Below are positions 12,501 to 24,458 of a DNA stretch of 64,000 nt, one piece after another. Origin of the DNA: Epiperipatus broadwayi (Eukaryota; Onychophora; Udeonychophora; Euonychophora; Peripatidae); assembly GCA_028023455.1 (NCBI GenBank), contig JAQFVV010012446.1, positions 6,017,501 to 6,081,500 on the forward strand. Direction: 5' to 3'. The translations under genes and the position numbers were made by a program. Numbering within the stretch: position 1 is the stretch's first letter; each line of letters opens with the position of its first letter. The notes beneath the pieces were generated by a model, which was not told the origin of the DNA, searched no databases, and saw only the letters and a list, made by a program, of their open reading frames with translations.

Positions 12501-15500
12501 ATAATATAATTATTTATACAATTTATTATCAATCTCCCCACACTGAAAATATATATATTTATCCATTATGCACGCATACACATTAAAATAATATTAAATA
12601 TTTATTTATTAAATTATTTTGCATTAAGATATATAAATATCTACGTCAGTTATGTTTAAATGGTTAAGCAAAGGAAAAATATATGTATACGCATGTAAGG
12701 ATGGGGTTTAAACATGGCTTAGTGGTAGGAGACTGTAAGTGGGCTGTGAAACATGATCTGAGCATCAGATCGACTGCTTTAATATACATGATCACTAGAT
12801 GGAGCTTTACCAATAGCTCCTAACAAGCTTTTGTTTACATAAATACTGTGAGAGATAGAATACTAGATGGAGCTTTACCAATAGCTCCTAACAAGCTTTT
12901 GTTTACATAAACACTTATGTAAACAAAAGCTTGTTTGGAGCTATTGGTAAAGCTCCATCTAGTGATCATAAAATGCAAGTTATGAAATTTATAACTTGTT
13001 TTGTTTATCATATATATATATATATGTTTAAAGAATAATGATTATTGCAAAATCTTTGTTATAGTTGCTGCTGTGTTAGAGCATGAAGCTATAGCTGGAT
13101 TGTCAGGGAAAAAGCCGCTTGGTTTGCGGGGAAGGTCGTTCAGTACTACACAAGAGGACAACAGCCCCACTAACCCAGCAAAATCCTTAGATAATCTGAA
13201 TAAAGCGGTAAGCAAGGTTTTTTTGGGAAAAAAATAATTTATAACTTTGATATCGTGTAAGATGAAAAGTAAAATATCATATTTTGCTCTATAGACTTTG
13301 GGATTAAATGAAATGGGTCCTAAGTTTGAATTTAGGTGATATTTATTTATTCAACTATTTTTATAGATTAAAAAATATTTCCATACTATTTATGAATGAG
13401 AAACTTTTATGCTTTTCAGCAGACAATTTTCTTATTGATATTTCTGCCACCTAGTGCAAGCTATAGTAACCAATAGATGCCAGATGGTAATGCTTAATGA
13501 ATTCCTATCCAGTATTTTCCTATTCATTATCCCCAGATTCGTTTCTAGCTTTTGTCTTTTATCAGTGAGAAGCTTTGGATTTTGAAGCACTATCATTTGG
13601 CTTTTATTGATTACCAAATCTTGCACTAGATGGCATAAATGTGAGAGGAAAAAAAAGATTGCCTGCTAAATAGCATTGTGGAAGTTGATACCATGAGGCG
13701 CTTAATTGCTTTTATACTCCATGCCTCTCATTGAAAACTACTGTGACTAATTGTAACATCTTTGTTTCAGTCTTGTAAAGAAATGTTGATCTTAATGTAT
13801 TTCTCTACTACTTGTTTTAAAATCAACCATAAACTTCTTTTTCCCAGAACTTATCTTGCGAAAATAGAACAAAAAATAACTTACATTTCAGTTTGTTTAC
13901 AACACATTTTCTTCAGAATTTATCTTTTTTTATTTGTAAGAATATGCCTGATGTTTTAACCCTCTTTTTTTCTCTTCTCACAAATTTTTCGTAGGACATG
14001 AACAATATATTTTTGTATTTTTTGGTAGATATCATTTATTTTACTAAGCCTTTTAAAAATCTACATAGCTTTTTTTAATATTCTGTATTGCATTGAAATT
14101 GGTATCATGTTTTGCTAATTTAATCTGTAAGTAATTAATCGACCCATTATATTTCTTTCTGACTTCAAGAATGGTTTTTCTCCTGAAAGAGATTTTATAA
14201 CTAGTCTGTCCAATGAACAAATAGTATCTAACCTAGGGTAGGATTTCAAAGACACCACGAAAATCCAATAATATTTTATCCTTAGGATGTAGAAATATTT
14301 CGCTAATTTTTAATAACTATCAGTGACTCTTCTATAAAGGTTGGGCTATCTTTATTTTTGAGTTATCAAAGTCTTTTTTTCTTGTTGGTTGAAATAACTT
14401 TATTAATAATATTATGATTATAAATAACTACTACCAAGAATCTTTTTAATAATAATAAATTTTTGTGGAGGGTGGCAATCATCGGAGAGTTTATTAGTTT
14501 TATCTAAAAGAGTTTAGCTCGGAAAATAGTTGATCTAGTCAATTATGGGGGAAAAAATTTATAGATATCTATCAGTATTTTCTGTTTTCATATTACTGAG
14601 CCCATAGCAAATCCAGATGTTGGTTTTTATGTCTTAACTATTGATTATGAAAAATATATTTTGATGAACATTGTTCCGTTAGATGTGCAGCAAAATCTAG
14701 AAACAGATATTTTTTTGAATCGTCTATAATTTGTTCATGATAAAGAGCCAAACAGCATGAAAGCTTACAAAATTATCATATTTGAATAATTTTATATCTT
14801 TGGTAAGCTTGAGAACCTGGTTCATTACTTTAACATTTGGGTTAAATATGGTTTAAATATAAAGTGGGAAAAAAAAACTACTGCTCGAATTGAACCACTT
14901 CGTTAACGATCGGTCATGGTGAGATCATATACATTCTTATAAAATATAAGTTGTGATATTTGCACTTGGATAGAAACGTCAGTTAATTATTACTTTATAT
15001 TTACAAGCTTGCTATTATGCTTGAATAGGAAAGTTTCTGATCAGCTATAAAATATCATAAGGTAACAAATAATAATAATAATAATTTCAAAAAAAAAATT
15101 AAACCTCGTGAAAAAGGTAACAGTATATGTAATTACTAGGAGGAAAATCGTAGATACATTTAATGTATTAGGGTGAAATTAGAATTAATTTGAATGTAAG
15201 AAGTAAATGGCCGGAGGGCAAAATAAATAAGTTAATGCAATCACAACTAGTAATTGAATTAATTAATTTATGGATTTCCTATTCCTTTATTTCACACATA
15301 TAACAATCAAAATAGTAGTTGAAGGGGAGGAAAAATTGTGATGGGGGGGGGGGAGTAGTACATTACTCATCAAATTAGATAAAAGCTTTTTCTATAAAAT
15401 ATTTTTTATATATCATTGTCTTAAATCTAAACTTAGATAAAGAAAAAAAAAAGTTAATATTTTTATGGTTTTCATCACTACATATCAAAGTATGAAGTAG

Positions 15501-18500
15501 ATATGGATAGGTAGCTGTTTATTCTATATCTAATTCTAATGAGTTACAAAAATCACTACTCATTTAAAGTTCAAATGTTGCCGATTGATTTATTTAGCAT
15601 ACATTAAAATGGGGTGATTAGGTAAAAGTAATTATCTTATATCTAACTTGCAGGTTAGATCGATATGAGAAAGTAGGTGTTATTTATAAGTTTGTTAAAA
15701 TGGTTCTCTGAGTTTAACTTCAAATACTCATTATGGTTGCATATTCAGTCTTAATTATTCCCTATGTGAATTATATATATGTACCACATAATAAAATGAA
15801 ATTGAATGTAATCTTACAAAATTTACTATGACAATTCAAATTATAAAAATAGATATTAAGTTAGCGTAAGAAATGGTGATCATGTGATGTTTATTAGATA
15901 TTAAGTTATAACTAACTAAATGGACCTATCCCCAGTAGCGTATATATTCTTTGCTATTCTATGTCTCTTAATTAACCTCCTCATAAAGGAAATTATGTCG
16001 ATCATTTGGTTCTACTGCTTTTATTTGTTCAACAACAGGTTTAGAATGTTTAGCAGTTGAAGTATGGGAACAGGAAATAAAGCTCATATCAATTAGAAAA
16101 CTAGAATTATTTCTTAACAATCACAATTGGCCATTCATAATGATGAAAAATTCATGTCTACAAGGAATTATGGTTACTGAAGCTGATCTTTTGCCCAACA
16201 TTTAGCATCCCTATTATCAAAGAAGTCTGTGATCAAACGGCTGCAAAATCTGGCATTGCCAAGAAATGTAGCCATTATTAAGAAGTATAGCTGTAACTTA
16301 ATATTTATTTATATAATTAATATTGATCTATTGAATTTTATATAATTGCAAGTTCATTTTAATATATATATGCTAATTTCTTTGCACGAAGGCAAATAGT
16401 AGGATACAGTAATTAAATGATGTTTATTCCATCATCGCCAGCAATATTTTGTCATCGTTTGTCAATTTGTTAATTAAATTTTTAACAGCAATTAAATTTC
16501 CCACATTGAAGGACAAAGATATCTCTAGCATTCTTCCGCAGAGGAATATTGAATATTAACCAGGCTGCTAGTTTTACTCTGTAACTAAAAATAGTTGGAT
16601 CAATTGCAAATTTATTGCCTGAAAAGTTTTCATCTGGATTTAAACCTCAGTTATGGTTATGAAAGACGAGTAAATGTTCCCATCAGTAAATCATGAAATT
16701 TTTTTATGTATAGGAAATGAATATATAAAATAATAACCTTTATTACCTTAATAATATTACAATATTTTAAAGTAAATAAATTTTGATGGTTTTTTTAATA
16801 TTTTAAACAAATTATATAATCTTTTTTTTTTTTTTTAGTTGGATAACTTTTATGATGGTTTTCTGAAATTTGGAACTGATCCCGAAATTTTGAGCCAAGT
16901 GTTTCGACAGGTAAAATTATTATTAATAGTTATCAACTATTTATATATATATATAGAATTTTTAAGTAAATTATATAAAACATCATTATATAACAGCGGT
17001 AATCCTGTAGATTCATTCATTTATAAGAATTATAGAATTATCCAAAAAAAACTTTTTCCAGAAAATATTGTATCCCCTTCACAATTTGATTATAATCTAT
17101 TTTAAAGTTTTAATTTGCATTACATACATAGCAGCATCTATTGATTTTTATATAAAATTAATCAGAATCATTAAGAAAATTACGATAGAGCAATCCAAAT
17201 ACTTACAAACATTGCAAAAATAAAAATGTATCATTTATACTACATATAACAATTATACAATATGTATAAAAAATATGCTATATAAAGATATATAATTTTC
17301 CATTCATTTTTAATTGGCCAATTATTAATTAAATTAACTAATGTTTTATATATATTCATACAATTATCTTTATTATAGTTAATATAATTAGTTTTATATC
17401 TTTTCCTTCTATTAAGTCCTTTAGTTTGAAAGTTTAATATTCTTATATGTTCTTATGTTTAATAATGAATATATAATGCAGATTTATTGTCTTTTCTACT
17501 AATTGTTTTACTTTATTTTATATTTTTAATGACATTTAGAATTATGTTGACAAATTTATTAACGATTAAAGAAAAGGCAAAAAATAATAATGAAAAACAT
17601 TAAGATAAGGATTATAAGAAGGGAAAGGAAAAAGAATAAAAGGAAATGTACTTTACAAAAAGATAAATTTATCTTTGATGTTTGGCATTATCTTTTGTGT
17701 TAATAACTCCATTTTTGATCACTTTTAGATATTCTATTTTATCTGTGCCGGAGCCTTGAACAATCTTCTTTTGAGAAAAGATTTGTGTCACTGGTCTAAA
17801 GGAATGCAAATGAGGTAAATGTAGATATGGTGAAGTAAATATTTTTTTGTAAGCAATTTATATTTTGCAAAAATAGCAGTAAACACTTTATAATATCATT
17901 TTGGAACCTAGGTACAACTTAAGTCACTTGGAACAATGGCTAAGAGATAAAAAGCTGACAGAGTGTGGAGCCGTGGAAGTACTCCGGCCTATCATTCAAG
18001 CGTCGCAGTTGCTTCAAGCTCGTAAAACTGATGAAGATGTCGACAGCATATGCGACATGTGTGATAAGTTGCGAGTGTCTCAGGTAAGTTAATCATATCT
18101 AAATCAATTCTAGTGCAAGCATAAAATTTAAAAAAAAAAATGTATTGATATTAACTTATGTTTTTTTACTCGAAATATTCATTTAAACCTTTTCCAATAA
18201 CTTTTGTGATTTGGTAAGCTCTCTTGCCATCTAAAATAAGATTTTAATATTCCAATGACTTGAATTGATAGTAAAGCATATCAAGAGTAAAGTAGTTGTA
18301 GCATGCATTTCCAGTCAAAATCCTTAGATCTTGACTAGACATCAAGAATTGTTTTGTTGTACTTCATTCTCTTGCAGAAGAACATCTCTTCTAGTTACAA
18401 TTATTTTTTCACTTATTAATTGCTGTAAACAATTAGGACAATGACTGTCCCCAATAACTAATATCCATTTTGGTGAGACAAAGTATCAAACGAATTAATT

Positions 18501-20481
18501 CCATTGGTGTCTTAGTAGTTTCATTATTCGTCTTTTTGAATTCAGAATTAGATTTCAGATAACAATTAAAAATATATATAATTAATTATTTAAATAAATT
18601 TATATTTAAATTTCAACATTCTATATATTACCATTGACTGCATTTTGAGTTCTTTGTGAGTTTATTCTGATGGTACTTTTGATACATAATTTCTTTTTAC
18701 CATGCCAGAAAACTTTCTTTCTTCATCCGTCCATGTCTCAAATGATGACTTTCTAGATATATCAAAACCTTTTGGGATCCACTTTAAGACTTCATTTGCC
18801 TATCTTAACATTTCATCTGTTCTTCTCTTACTCATATATCTTATTTTTTAATCTCTCATCATTATTGCTAGTATTTCATTATGGGGTCTTAAGTCACTGT
18901 ACTGCTCTTATATTAAATGTCCAAGTTTTATATCCACGAGTTAGCATTTGGAGTACACTTTTTTTTTTTCACGACATATATTTTCGTTTTGATATGAATG
19001 TAATTCCATTAAGAGCTTTTCCTCTTCAATTTTAATTTTCTGATTAATCTCATCCTTTTTGCATTAATGTTTAGATATTTATAATTATTAACTTTGCTGT
19101 TCTAAGCTATCTACTGTAGAGAGAAAACAAAAAAATTACCTTTTAGAGCAGGAAGTAGGTGAATGAATAATACAAGTCTTTTTGTCTATATACAATTTCA
19201 TGAGATAAATTTATAACATTGAATGACATTAGTGAAAAAGACAATTGCTTAATGGATTATCTCGAGCTCATCACTGATAGCTACTAGACAACTCCAATGC
19301 CAACAAACAAAGGTCCGGATTGTAAGGACAATAAAACCACCACAGCTATTGTCTATAAGTATGATTTAAACCTGGAAGCAGAGGGTAATGAGACAACATG
19401 GTAATAAGAATTTTAGAACTGTTATCCAGCAAAGTGAACTCAAATGACACCTTTTAAACATTGTAAATAACTATTCATTGTAAATAACTAATTATGAATA
19501 AAGTTTGTTTGAAATGAACATCTTTCTATAATTATTATTATTTTTTTTTTTTATGGAAATTATAAATAAGACTACATTATTTATCAGTTCCATATATCAA
19601 CTAGTCTTAAATCTAATTAATTAATTAAAACTTTGATCATCATCATCATCAACCATTATCAATCCACTGCAGGATGAAGGTCTCTCCAAGTTCAATCCAT
19701 CTTCTCCGATCTTTAGCTTCTCTTCTCCACATCACCCCTGCACACTTTCTTATTTCATCCATCCATCTCACATGTGGTCTCTTTCTGGGTCTTTTACAAT
19801 CTCTTGGAATCCAGTTTAAGATTTCAATTGTCCATCTATTAAAAACTTTGATAATGAACTTTAATTATTGAGTTTTTATTAAAAACAGATTTAATTTTAA
19901 TAAAAACACAACCTATTTAAAATTGAATTTAGACTTTTCTATTATTTAAATTAATGTTCAAAATGTAACTTTCTCAAACATGCACATACAAATAATTTAA
20001 TGTGTCTGCATATGTAGATGTGTAGTTAGGTAATAGATTGAGCAAATCATGCTGTAGCTCTTTCCCTTTTTAACCAACTTTGCACTCTCCCCTCTATCTG
20101 GTTTTGGAAATTGATTAAAATACTGCCAATGAAGTACCCTCTTCAATATATTTATATATATAATTATCTTGTATTTTTATTATCATGTAGCATTCTAGTT
20201 TAATATTTATTATGTTTATATGTGTGTGTTTTATTTTATAGATTATCAAAATTTTGAATTTATACACTCCAGCAGATGAATTTGAAGAAAGAGTTCCTGT
20301 ATCATTTATTCGCAAAATCCAAGCCAAACTTCAAGAGCGAGGGGAGGAAATCAATACACAACTTCTTTTGGATACCAAACATGCCTTCCCAGTACGTTTT
20401 CCATTTAACCCCTCAAACGTGCAGCTGGAGGATATCGAAGCCCCGGATATTCTTGGTTTATCCTTTCTTAAAAAACTTTAA
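3480..20481 (+). CDS. MYO5: Myosin V heavy chain, C-terminal globular tail (seven exons, gene 5'-incomplete)
   Basis: Join of 3480-3569, 3651-3801, 13065-13207, 16839-16910, 17729-17814, 17912-18083 and 20242-20481. The reading frame runs through all six introns, each with GT and AG ends, and gives 317 residues plus a TAA stop. The translation follows the end of animal myosin Va/Vb closely: [81 protein letters not shown] and [10 protein letters not shown]. Class V myosins are two-headed actin motors that carry vesicles and organelles; this part is the cargo-binding globular tail with the DIL (dilute) domain. Motor, IQ and coiled-coil exons must lie upstream of the window. No frameshift or stop is seen, so the gene looks functional. 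The largest intron (9.3 kb) is packed with transposons. The choice between Va-like and Vb-like has no meaning if the animal has a single Myo5. Confidence 0.95.
3651..3801 (+). CDS. MYO5: Myosin V exon, globular tail subdomain
   Basis: Acceptor ttcttttcag, donor gtatgt; 151 nt, ending after the first base of a valine codon. It encodes [20 protein letters not shown] and then [16 protein letters not shown], almost identical in its first half to vertebrate myosin V. The preceding intron is only 81 nt, while the following one is 9.3 kb. Confidence 0.93.
4577..4780. mobile_element. Hammerhead foldback element, partial copy in the myosin intron
   Basis: The right arm (ggcactactttatggcgag, 4737-4756) and the internal segment (actagatagagattttatg, 4678-4696) match the 28.7-kb element. 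Reverse-strand tail sequence (cacatgatcatt, 4578-4589) lies at the left end, so the tail is opposite to the ribozyme. One arm is mostly missing. Confidence 0.6.
4610..4668 (+). ncRNA. Hammerhead ribozyme motif, degenerate stems (HHR family 1)
   Basis: Core CUGAUGA at 4625-4631, GAAA at 4645-4648, UC at 4653-4654. Proximal stem I UCCUCA (4619-4624) pairs with UGGAGA (4655-4660) with one mismatch. Stem II is reduced (CAC/GUG with a two-base loop), and stem III has lost its C-G pair. It is probably inactive. Confidence 0.55.
5195..5905. repeat. 710-bp palindrome in the large myosin intron
   Basis: The two arms of about 350 bp are inverted repeats around 5552: ttaatatttcatggaacaat mirrored by tattgtttcatgaaatattt; taaatcaatcaagccacttt mirrored by agcctgattgatttacaaac; cattcgaccttc-type ends near 5345 and 5750. 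The similarity is roughly 80 percent by eye. No core motif is recognised. Confidence 0.6.
6880..9900 (-). mobile_element. Nearly full-length RTE-like LINE (LINE family A), inactivated
   Basis: On the minus strand, an apurinic endonuclease domain (9872-8781: [36 protein letters not shown]) is followed by a reverse transcriptase (8342-7437: [42 protein letters not shown], catalytic FADD, then [18 protein letters not shown]). A C-terminal part follows (7420-7103: [22 protein letters not shown]). The endonuclease is of the type also seen in CFDP2/BovB-like sequences. There is no RNase H. The reading frame is broken by an in-frame TGA at 8781-8783, two stops between 8499 and 8342, a frameshift near 7430 and another near 7100. 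The 3' end runs into a short ATTG-type repeat at 6885-6899, as is usual for RTE-like elements. It lies antisense inside the large myosin intron. Confidence 0.85.
9905..12780. other. Intronic sequence without a recognised gene
   Basis: Part of the 9.3-kb myosin intron. The segment 10570-11000 is less AT-rich and richer in CpG than its neighbours (for example ggcggtgcgtgcttggcgg near 10678), and so is 11930-12020. Both probably derive from old inserted elements that are not recognised. Confidence 0.4.
12788..12969. repeat. Triple 55-bp repeat ending in a near-perfect hairpin
   Basis: Two direct copies of actagatggagctttaccaa tagctcctaacaagcttttg (12794-12843 and 12862-12911) are followed, after only a few bases, by one inverted copy (12914-12969). 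Copies 2 and 3 make a hairpin with about 53-bp arms. The block ends 95 bp before the 13065 myosin exon. The arms and spacer resemble arm and tail parts of the hammerhead foldback family, but no ribozyme core is present. Confidence 0.7.
13065..13207 (+). CDS. MYO5: Myosin V exon, variable linker in the globular tail
   Basis: Acceptor after ttgttatag, donor gtaagc; 143 nt. It completes the split valine codon and encodes [20 protein letters not shown] followed by a serine/threonine-rich stretch ([18 protein letters not shown]). In vertebrate myosin V the same position holds LEHETIQGVSG and then a serine-rich linker, so both the conserved and the variable parts line up. The exon sits in a transposon-rich stretch: a triple inverted repeat lies 95 bp upstream and a decayed hammerhead element 220 bp downstream. 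Confidence 0.92.
13425..13645. mobile_element. Hammerhead foldback element, decayed copy next to a myosin exon
   Basis: Outer arms (gccacctagtgcaagctata at 13446-13465 and ttgcactagatggcat near 13620) and inner segments (accaatagatgccag) match the other copies at roughly 70-75 percent by eye. The tail is not recognisable. It lies about 220 bp after the 13065-13207 exon. Confidence 0.55.
13525..13580 (-). ncRNA. Hammerhead ribozyme motif, mutated core (HHR family 1)
   Basis: Minus strand: core CUGAUAA (13565-13559; the required G is changed to A), GAAA (13545-13542), UC ending at 13536. Proximal stem I UUCUCA pairs with UGGGGA using G-U pairs. The core change should abolish activity. Confidence 0.5.
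14560..14729 (+). other. Unrecognised protein-like stretch in a myosin intron
   Basis: About 50 open codons including [20 protein letters not shown] and [11 protein letters not shown], ending in TAA. The composition is protein-like, and a lipocalin-like or retroelement origin was considered. No splice sites that would make it an exon are convincing. Confidence 0.2.
16010..16205 (+). mobile_element. Possible jockey-type LINE endonuclease remnant
   Basis: An uninterrupted stretch of about 53 codons ending in TAG at about 16203 reads [38 protein letters not shown] and so on. It resembles the part of jockey/CR1-type endonucleases around the first conserved strands (GIECVAVEI, LEL, then GDFN). 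The GDFN box itself is not present. Confidence 0.35.
16839..16910 (+). CDS. MYO5: Myosin V exon, 24 codons
   Basis: A long pyrimidine tract ends in the acceptor ttttttag; the donor is gtaaaa. The peptide [20 protein letters not shown] plus VFRQ matches the vertebrate segment around MDPELIKQVVKQ. Both ends are phase 0. Confidence 0.9.
17729..17814 (+). CDS. MYO5: Myosin V exon, DIL domain core
   Basis: Acceptor cttttag, donor gtaaat; 86 nt, ending inside an arginine codon. It encodes [18 protein letters not shown] and [10 protein letters not shown]. [17 protein letters not shown] is the signature of the DIL domain, so this is the most diagnostic exon of the gene. A 97-nt intron separates it from the next exon. 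Confidence 0.95.
17912..18083 (+). CDS. MYO5: Myosin V exon, DIL domain end
   Basis: Acceptor aacctag, donor gtaagt; 172 nt. After the split arginine codon it reads [15 protein letters not shown], then [17 protein letters not shown] and [14 protein letters not shown]. These match YNVSQLEEWLRDKNL, PLIQAAQLLQVKKKTDED and AICSMCTALTTAQ of vertebrate myosin V. Confidence 0.95.
18650..19080 (-). mobile_element. LINE family B fragment in the last myosin intron
   Basis: The reverse complement shows degraded family B reverse-transcriptase C-terminal sequence: a decayed copy of the region before the WTL box near 18920, and the segment matching IEILNWIPR near 18770. It is heavily mutated and has no open frame. 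Confidence 0.5.
19630..19855 (-). mobile_element. LINE family B 3' end
   Basis: The (ATC)n run at 19636-19650 is the family B tail read backwards. The reverse complement continues colinearly with the end of the 43.3-kb copy ([18 protein letters not shown]-like coding sequence, then tail). It is a short 5'-truncated insertion inside the intron before the last myosin exon. Confidence 0.65.
20242..20481 (+). CDS. MYO5: Myosin V terminal coding exon with stop
   Basis: Acceptor ttttatag; 79 codons and TAA at 20479-20481. It encodes [36 protein letters not shown] and [20 protein letters not shown], ending LGLSFLKKL. Vertebrate myosin V ends at the equivalent place (LGLGFISRV), so the stop is natural. 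Confidence 0.95.
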   Translation: MIKILNLYTPADEFEERVPVSFIRKIQAKLQERGEEINTQLLLDTKHAFPVRFPFNPSNVQLEDIEAPDILGLSFLKKL

Positions 20482-21340
20482 GTTATCCGAATGTGCACAC
20501 GCTGTTAAGCGCAGCTACGCTTTGCGTGAAGCAGATCGCATAAAAAATTTTGCCTTTAGCATCCATACCACTATAAATTGCCTGATCTCCACCAGAAGGC
20601 GCTGTGGGGGTTAATCGTTGCAAGCGTTTAAATATTGTAAAAGCAGTCATTCACATTGTAATAATGATTTTTTTTTTTTGTATTATATGTATAAATTTGC
20701 TTTATTTTTTAATGCAATCAATGTGGACTGCTTTTAGCTCCATAGAATGTAAATCTGATAATTATGGAGAAAAATTGATCTCTTGTTACTGTTATTTGTT
20801 TTAATTTTTCCTTATACAGAATATTTATTTTATTTTTTGTGGAAGCTTGAAAGAGGTTTGAAATTGATATTTTTATTATTAATAACGATTTTAAACTATA
20901 ATTGCTGTGATGTTAAAATGACAAAATATAATTAAGTGGCTTAATTATTGTTATTATTTTAAGAAAGTTTATCTATCTGTCATACTGAAGTTGTTAAACG
21001 ATGCAGTTCTAGGAAATATCATATTTTTGATGGAAATTTTTGAATCGTATTTTTTTTTTAAGTATATAATAATATTTGAATTTTAAAAATAGTTCACATT
21101 AATTTAATTAAGTGCTAGTGAAAAAGTATAAAGGAACTAACATTTTGAACTGATATTTATTTGTTGTGTAAAATTTAATTTATATCTGGGGAGGGAGGTA
21201 ATTTTATTTTTTGATATTTATTTATTGCAATGAATTAGAATGAATATTTCATTGCGTTAAGAAACCAAACATTCCAGAATTATGTGGATTATCGAATATT
21301 CAAAGAACTTGTTTAAAATTTATGTATTTAATAAAAAGTC
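20482..21340 (+). other. Probable myosin V 3' untranslated region
   Basis: Very AT-rich sequence directly after the myosin stop codon, with no coding signal. The first AATAAA that could end the transcript is at 21330-21335. It is a weak call in DNA this rich in A and T, and the true end is not known. Confidence 0.35.
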
Positions 21341-23689
21341 AGATTATATATTATAATGTGGTTGCACATCAGTAACACACACATTACTTCTAAACTATTT
21401 GTTTGTTTGTTTTTTTGTGTGTATATAATTTTTGAAAGCTGATATAGTTTTAAGCAATTGTTAATTAATTTTTAAGATTTCAAAAAAAAATAATAATAAT
21501 GTCCATTTGATAAAGTATTTGATCGCAACAATTTAATATATTTCTGAAAGTTAACATTTTAATAAGACTTATAAAATTTAATTATTGTAAATATTTTGGT
21601 TATGATCATTTTTATTGGTATATTTCTAAAACGTACGTGCACATTACCAAAAATATTTGTACCGTTCGAAATTGCACTTTGCGAATTAGCAATCTATTTA
21701 AACTGACATTCTATTTCAGCCTATCCCAAATTGAAGTTTATTTTTTTAAAATTGGAATAGTTTTGGAATAACATTTTATAATGCTTTTTTTTTTTAAGTT
21801 ATAGTTTTATGTTTATTTTCTTATTACTGGAATTAGATGGGATATAAGATGTTAAATAAGGATGATGTTCATTCAGACTTAGATGTCATCTTTAAAAAAC
21901 AAATCAATTTATGATAATATTTTAATGTTGTCTTCATTATAATTTGTACACTATATGACATGATCTTAATGATCTCGTATGAAGTAATTGTTGTTTCTGG
22001 GATATGTATGATCAAGAGTGGTAGACTGTCCTTACTTAGCAGTAATTATCAATTCAATTCACTAAAATATATATAAAATAATGGAAAACTCTTATCTTAA
22101 AAGACATATAAGGTAATGCCTATCGGTGTGCCATTTTGAGGACCAATAGCCATGAAAAAATAAATTTCAGATTCCTTATAGCGTTAACCGATGAGTATTC
22201 TATACTAGTATCACATTAAGAAAATAGTTGTATATTTAAATTATTGAATTATATATTTATGTTTGTAATATTCCATAAATGGTTATATGTATGTTCATTT
22301 AATAATGAAATCTGTGCTCGTAAGCATCTACTTCCTTTATATCAATTTTCCAATTAAACACTTACCCGATACACTATGCTCACCTCATATATGAAAGACT
22401 GAAGAGATAAATTATTTAGCCATTGTTATAATTATGGGAAATGCTGACTCTTAAATTATTCAGCAGAAAAAAAACTAAAAAAATATGTAAATTAAAAAAA
22501 AAACAATTTCTTTTCACCCGCGTCTAAAATTATTTTATATCTAATCTTTATAAAATACTTTCACAATAGATAATAGATTAAGTGTTTAATAAGATAAAGT
22601 TTAGATATTTTATAACACCATGCTCATATTCAAAAATCTTTCCAAAAGTAAACATGATCATAACAAATATTATACATAGACAGGCCACTAACATTTTTAA
22701 GTTGGTTTATTCTGTAATGCTAATTTATCTTATTTCATAGCACGAATGTAACTCATTCAAAAGTATCTACCTATTTGAGATGTTTGATATGAGCAAATTT
22801 ATTGTTATTATGGTGCATTTAAAATAAAACATTGCAAAAATTTATCAAGATCTCATCTAGGAAAGAGTATTATGCGTGTTTGCATGACTATAAGAAGAGG
22901 AATTAATCAATTCTAATGCACACCCAAAATATGGGAATGCATTCTTAACAGCTGATAAAGTAGTAGATGATTTTTGCATCGCTACCGTAAATAAAATCTC
23001 TAAAACACCTTTTTTTAATCAAAAATACAGAACAATTTCTATTATATGTATCTTGGTAATAACTCGATTCCCACAGGATACTTAATGTTCATTGGAAAGA
23101 ATTCTCATCTTCAAGAGAGTCAAAATGAACAACATTCGGTAAAGTTGTATTAATATATTCTATTTCGTACTTTTAGTAAAGTCATAACCAGAATAAATAT
23201 CCAATTCCAGGCCCTCTACTTAAAGATATGTTCCATGACTTTTCTAGTTTATCTTTTTTCCACTATTGCTTGCCTTTACCTTGATCTCAATAGAACATAT
23301 TTTTGTATTTATCTATAAGGTTCTTTATTGTACCAGTTTTTTATTTTCATATATGTTTTTATGTCTATTTTCTAAGAAATATAGCCATTTTCGCTCTCAA
23401 CACTTTTTAATTGATTCATTAATTATTATACTTTTTCTATTCCTCTACTGTTGATTTTTCCATGTGTTATTTCCTTTTCAAATCAATATTTCAAAAACTA
23501 AATGCTTTTTTTTTTAAATTTGTTTATGTGTTTGCTCCATAAGTATATTTAGTGCATTCACTTTTAATCTGTTAAGTGGGTGACAGTGTAATGTTAATAA
23601 TCAAGTGTAATCATTAATTTATAAAATACGTTTTAGAAAATCTGCCAGTAATGTAAATAAAGGCTGATTATTTTCCCACATGCTTTGGT

Positions 23690-23930
23690 ACAGTGGTAGA
23701 GTAGCAGAGGAGTTTAAATAAGATCCACGGATTTTACCCAGCTGTCTATTCCAGCATTTGAACTAATAACAAACTCCTGGCCAATGAAATTTTTTGATTA
23801 CTTACTTTTCGCTAGGTGGTTTATTTCAGCAGCAAACTCTGGAGCTCAAAGTCCGCAGATTGTGCCCAGTTCCATGACTTCCGGCACTTAAACATTGTAC
23901 AAGCTCCCAAGCAATCAAACTATTTGTTTA
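23690..23930 (+). other. Possible old SINE
   Basis: tggtacagtggtagagtagc has an A-box look. The following gatccacggattttaccc...ccagcatttgaact is loosely shared with 62440-62500 (gatccatggatcataaattc...ccagtctcaaact). No B box or duplication could be fixed. Confidence 0.25.
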
Positions 23931-24458
23931 TTCATTTATTTTGTTGATTGCATTTCATTCTATAAGATGTGCTTTTGGGATATTTCATAAATTCAAAAAA
24001 TGTGACTGTCCAAAATGTTGTGGTCAAATACTTGTAATTTTAAGAATTAAAAAATTTTAAGGTGCCTAAAGTATGAGGTTTCATTTTGTTTTGTTTTTTA
24101 ATGTGAAAATTAATTTATTATATATGTTATATAATATTGATGCGTGAAATTCTTAAGTGGCAATATAATTGCGAAACATCACAGATTTTAAAATATAAAT
24201 TTTGTTCGGCAATATGCATTAGAACAAAAGGAATTTTATACTCTGCTTAAAACTATATATGTATATATTTTGGTTTTCTACTTTTTATTTTGTAAGATAA
24301 GTAATATAGATATTTATAAAAAAAAGAATTAAAAAAAAAAAATACAACCACCCTGATTCTATGTTGAAAATATTGAAGAATTTGCCATTAGTATTGTGTG
24401 GTAACAATTTATAATTTTATTGGTCGTATTGTTAGCTTAATTTTTAGATTATTTTACT

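Larger units (their letters stand above)
13650..16838. other. Intronic sequence, mostly unrecognised
   Basis: Apart from the protein-like stretch at 14.6 kb and the endonuclease remnant at 16.0 kb, only AT-rich DNA, a G run at 15343-15354 and simple repeats are seen. Confidence 0.4.

Noticed and set aside
20254-20327. Minus-strand frame across the last myosin exon
   Set aside because: Antisense shadow of the exon and its intron.
20276-20614. 112-codon frame overlapping the last myosin exon
   Set aside because: It is a shifted frame of the conserved exon; the exon frame matches myosin V exactly and the shifted one matches nothing.
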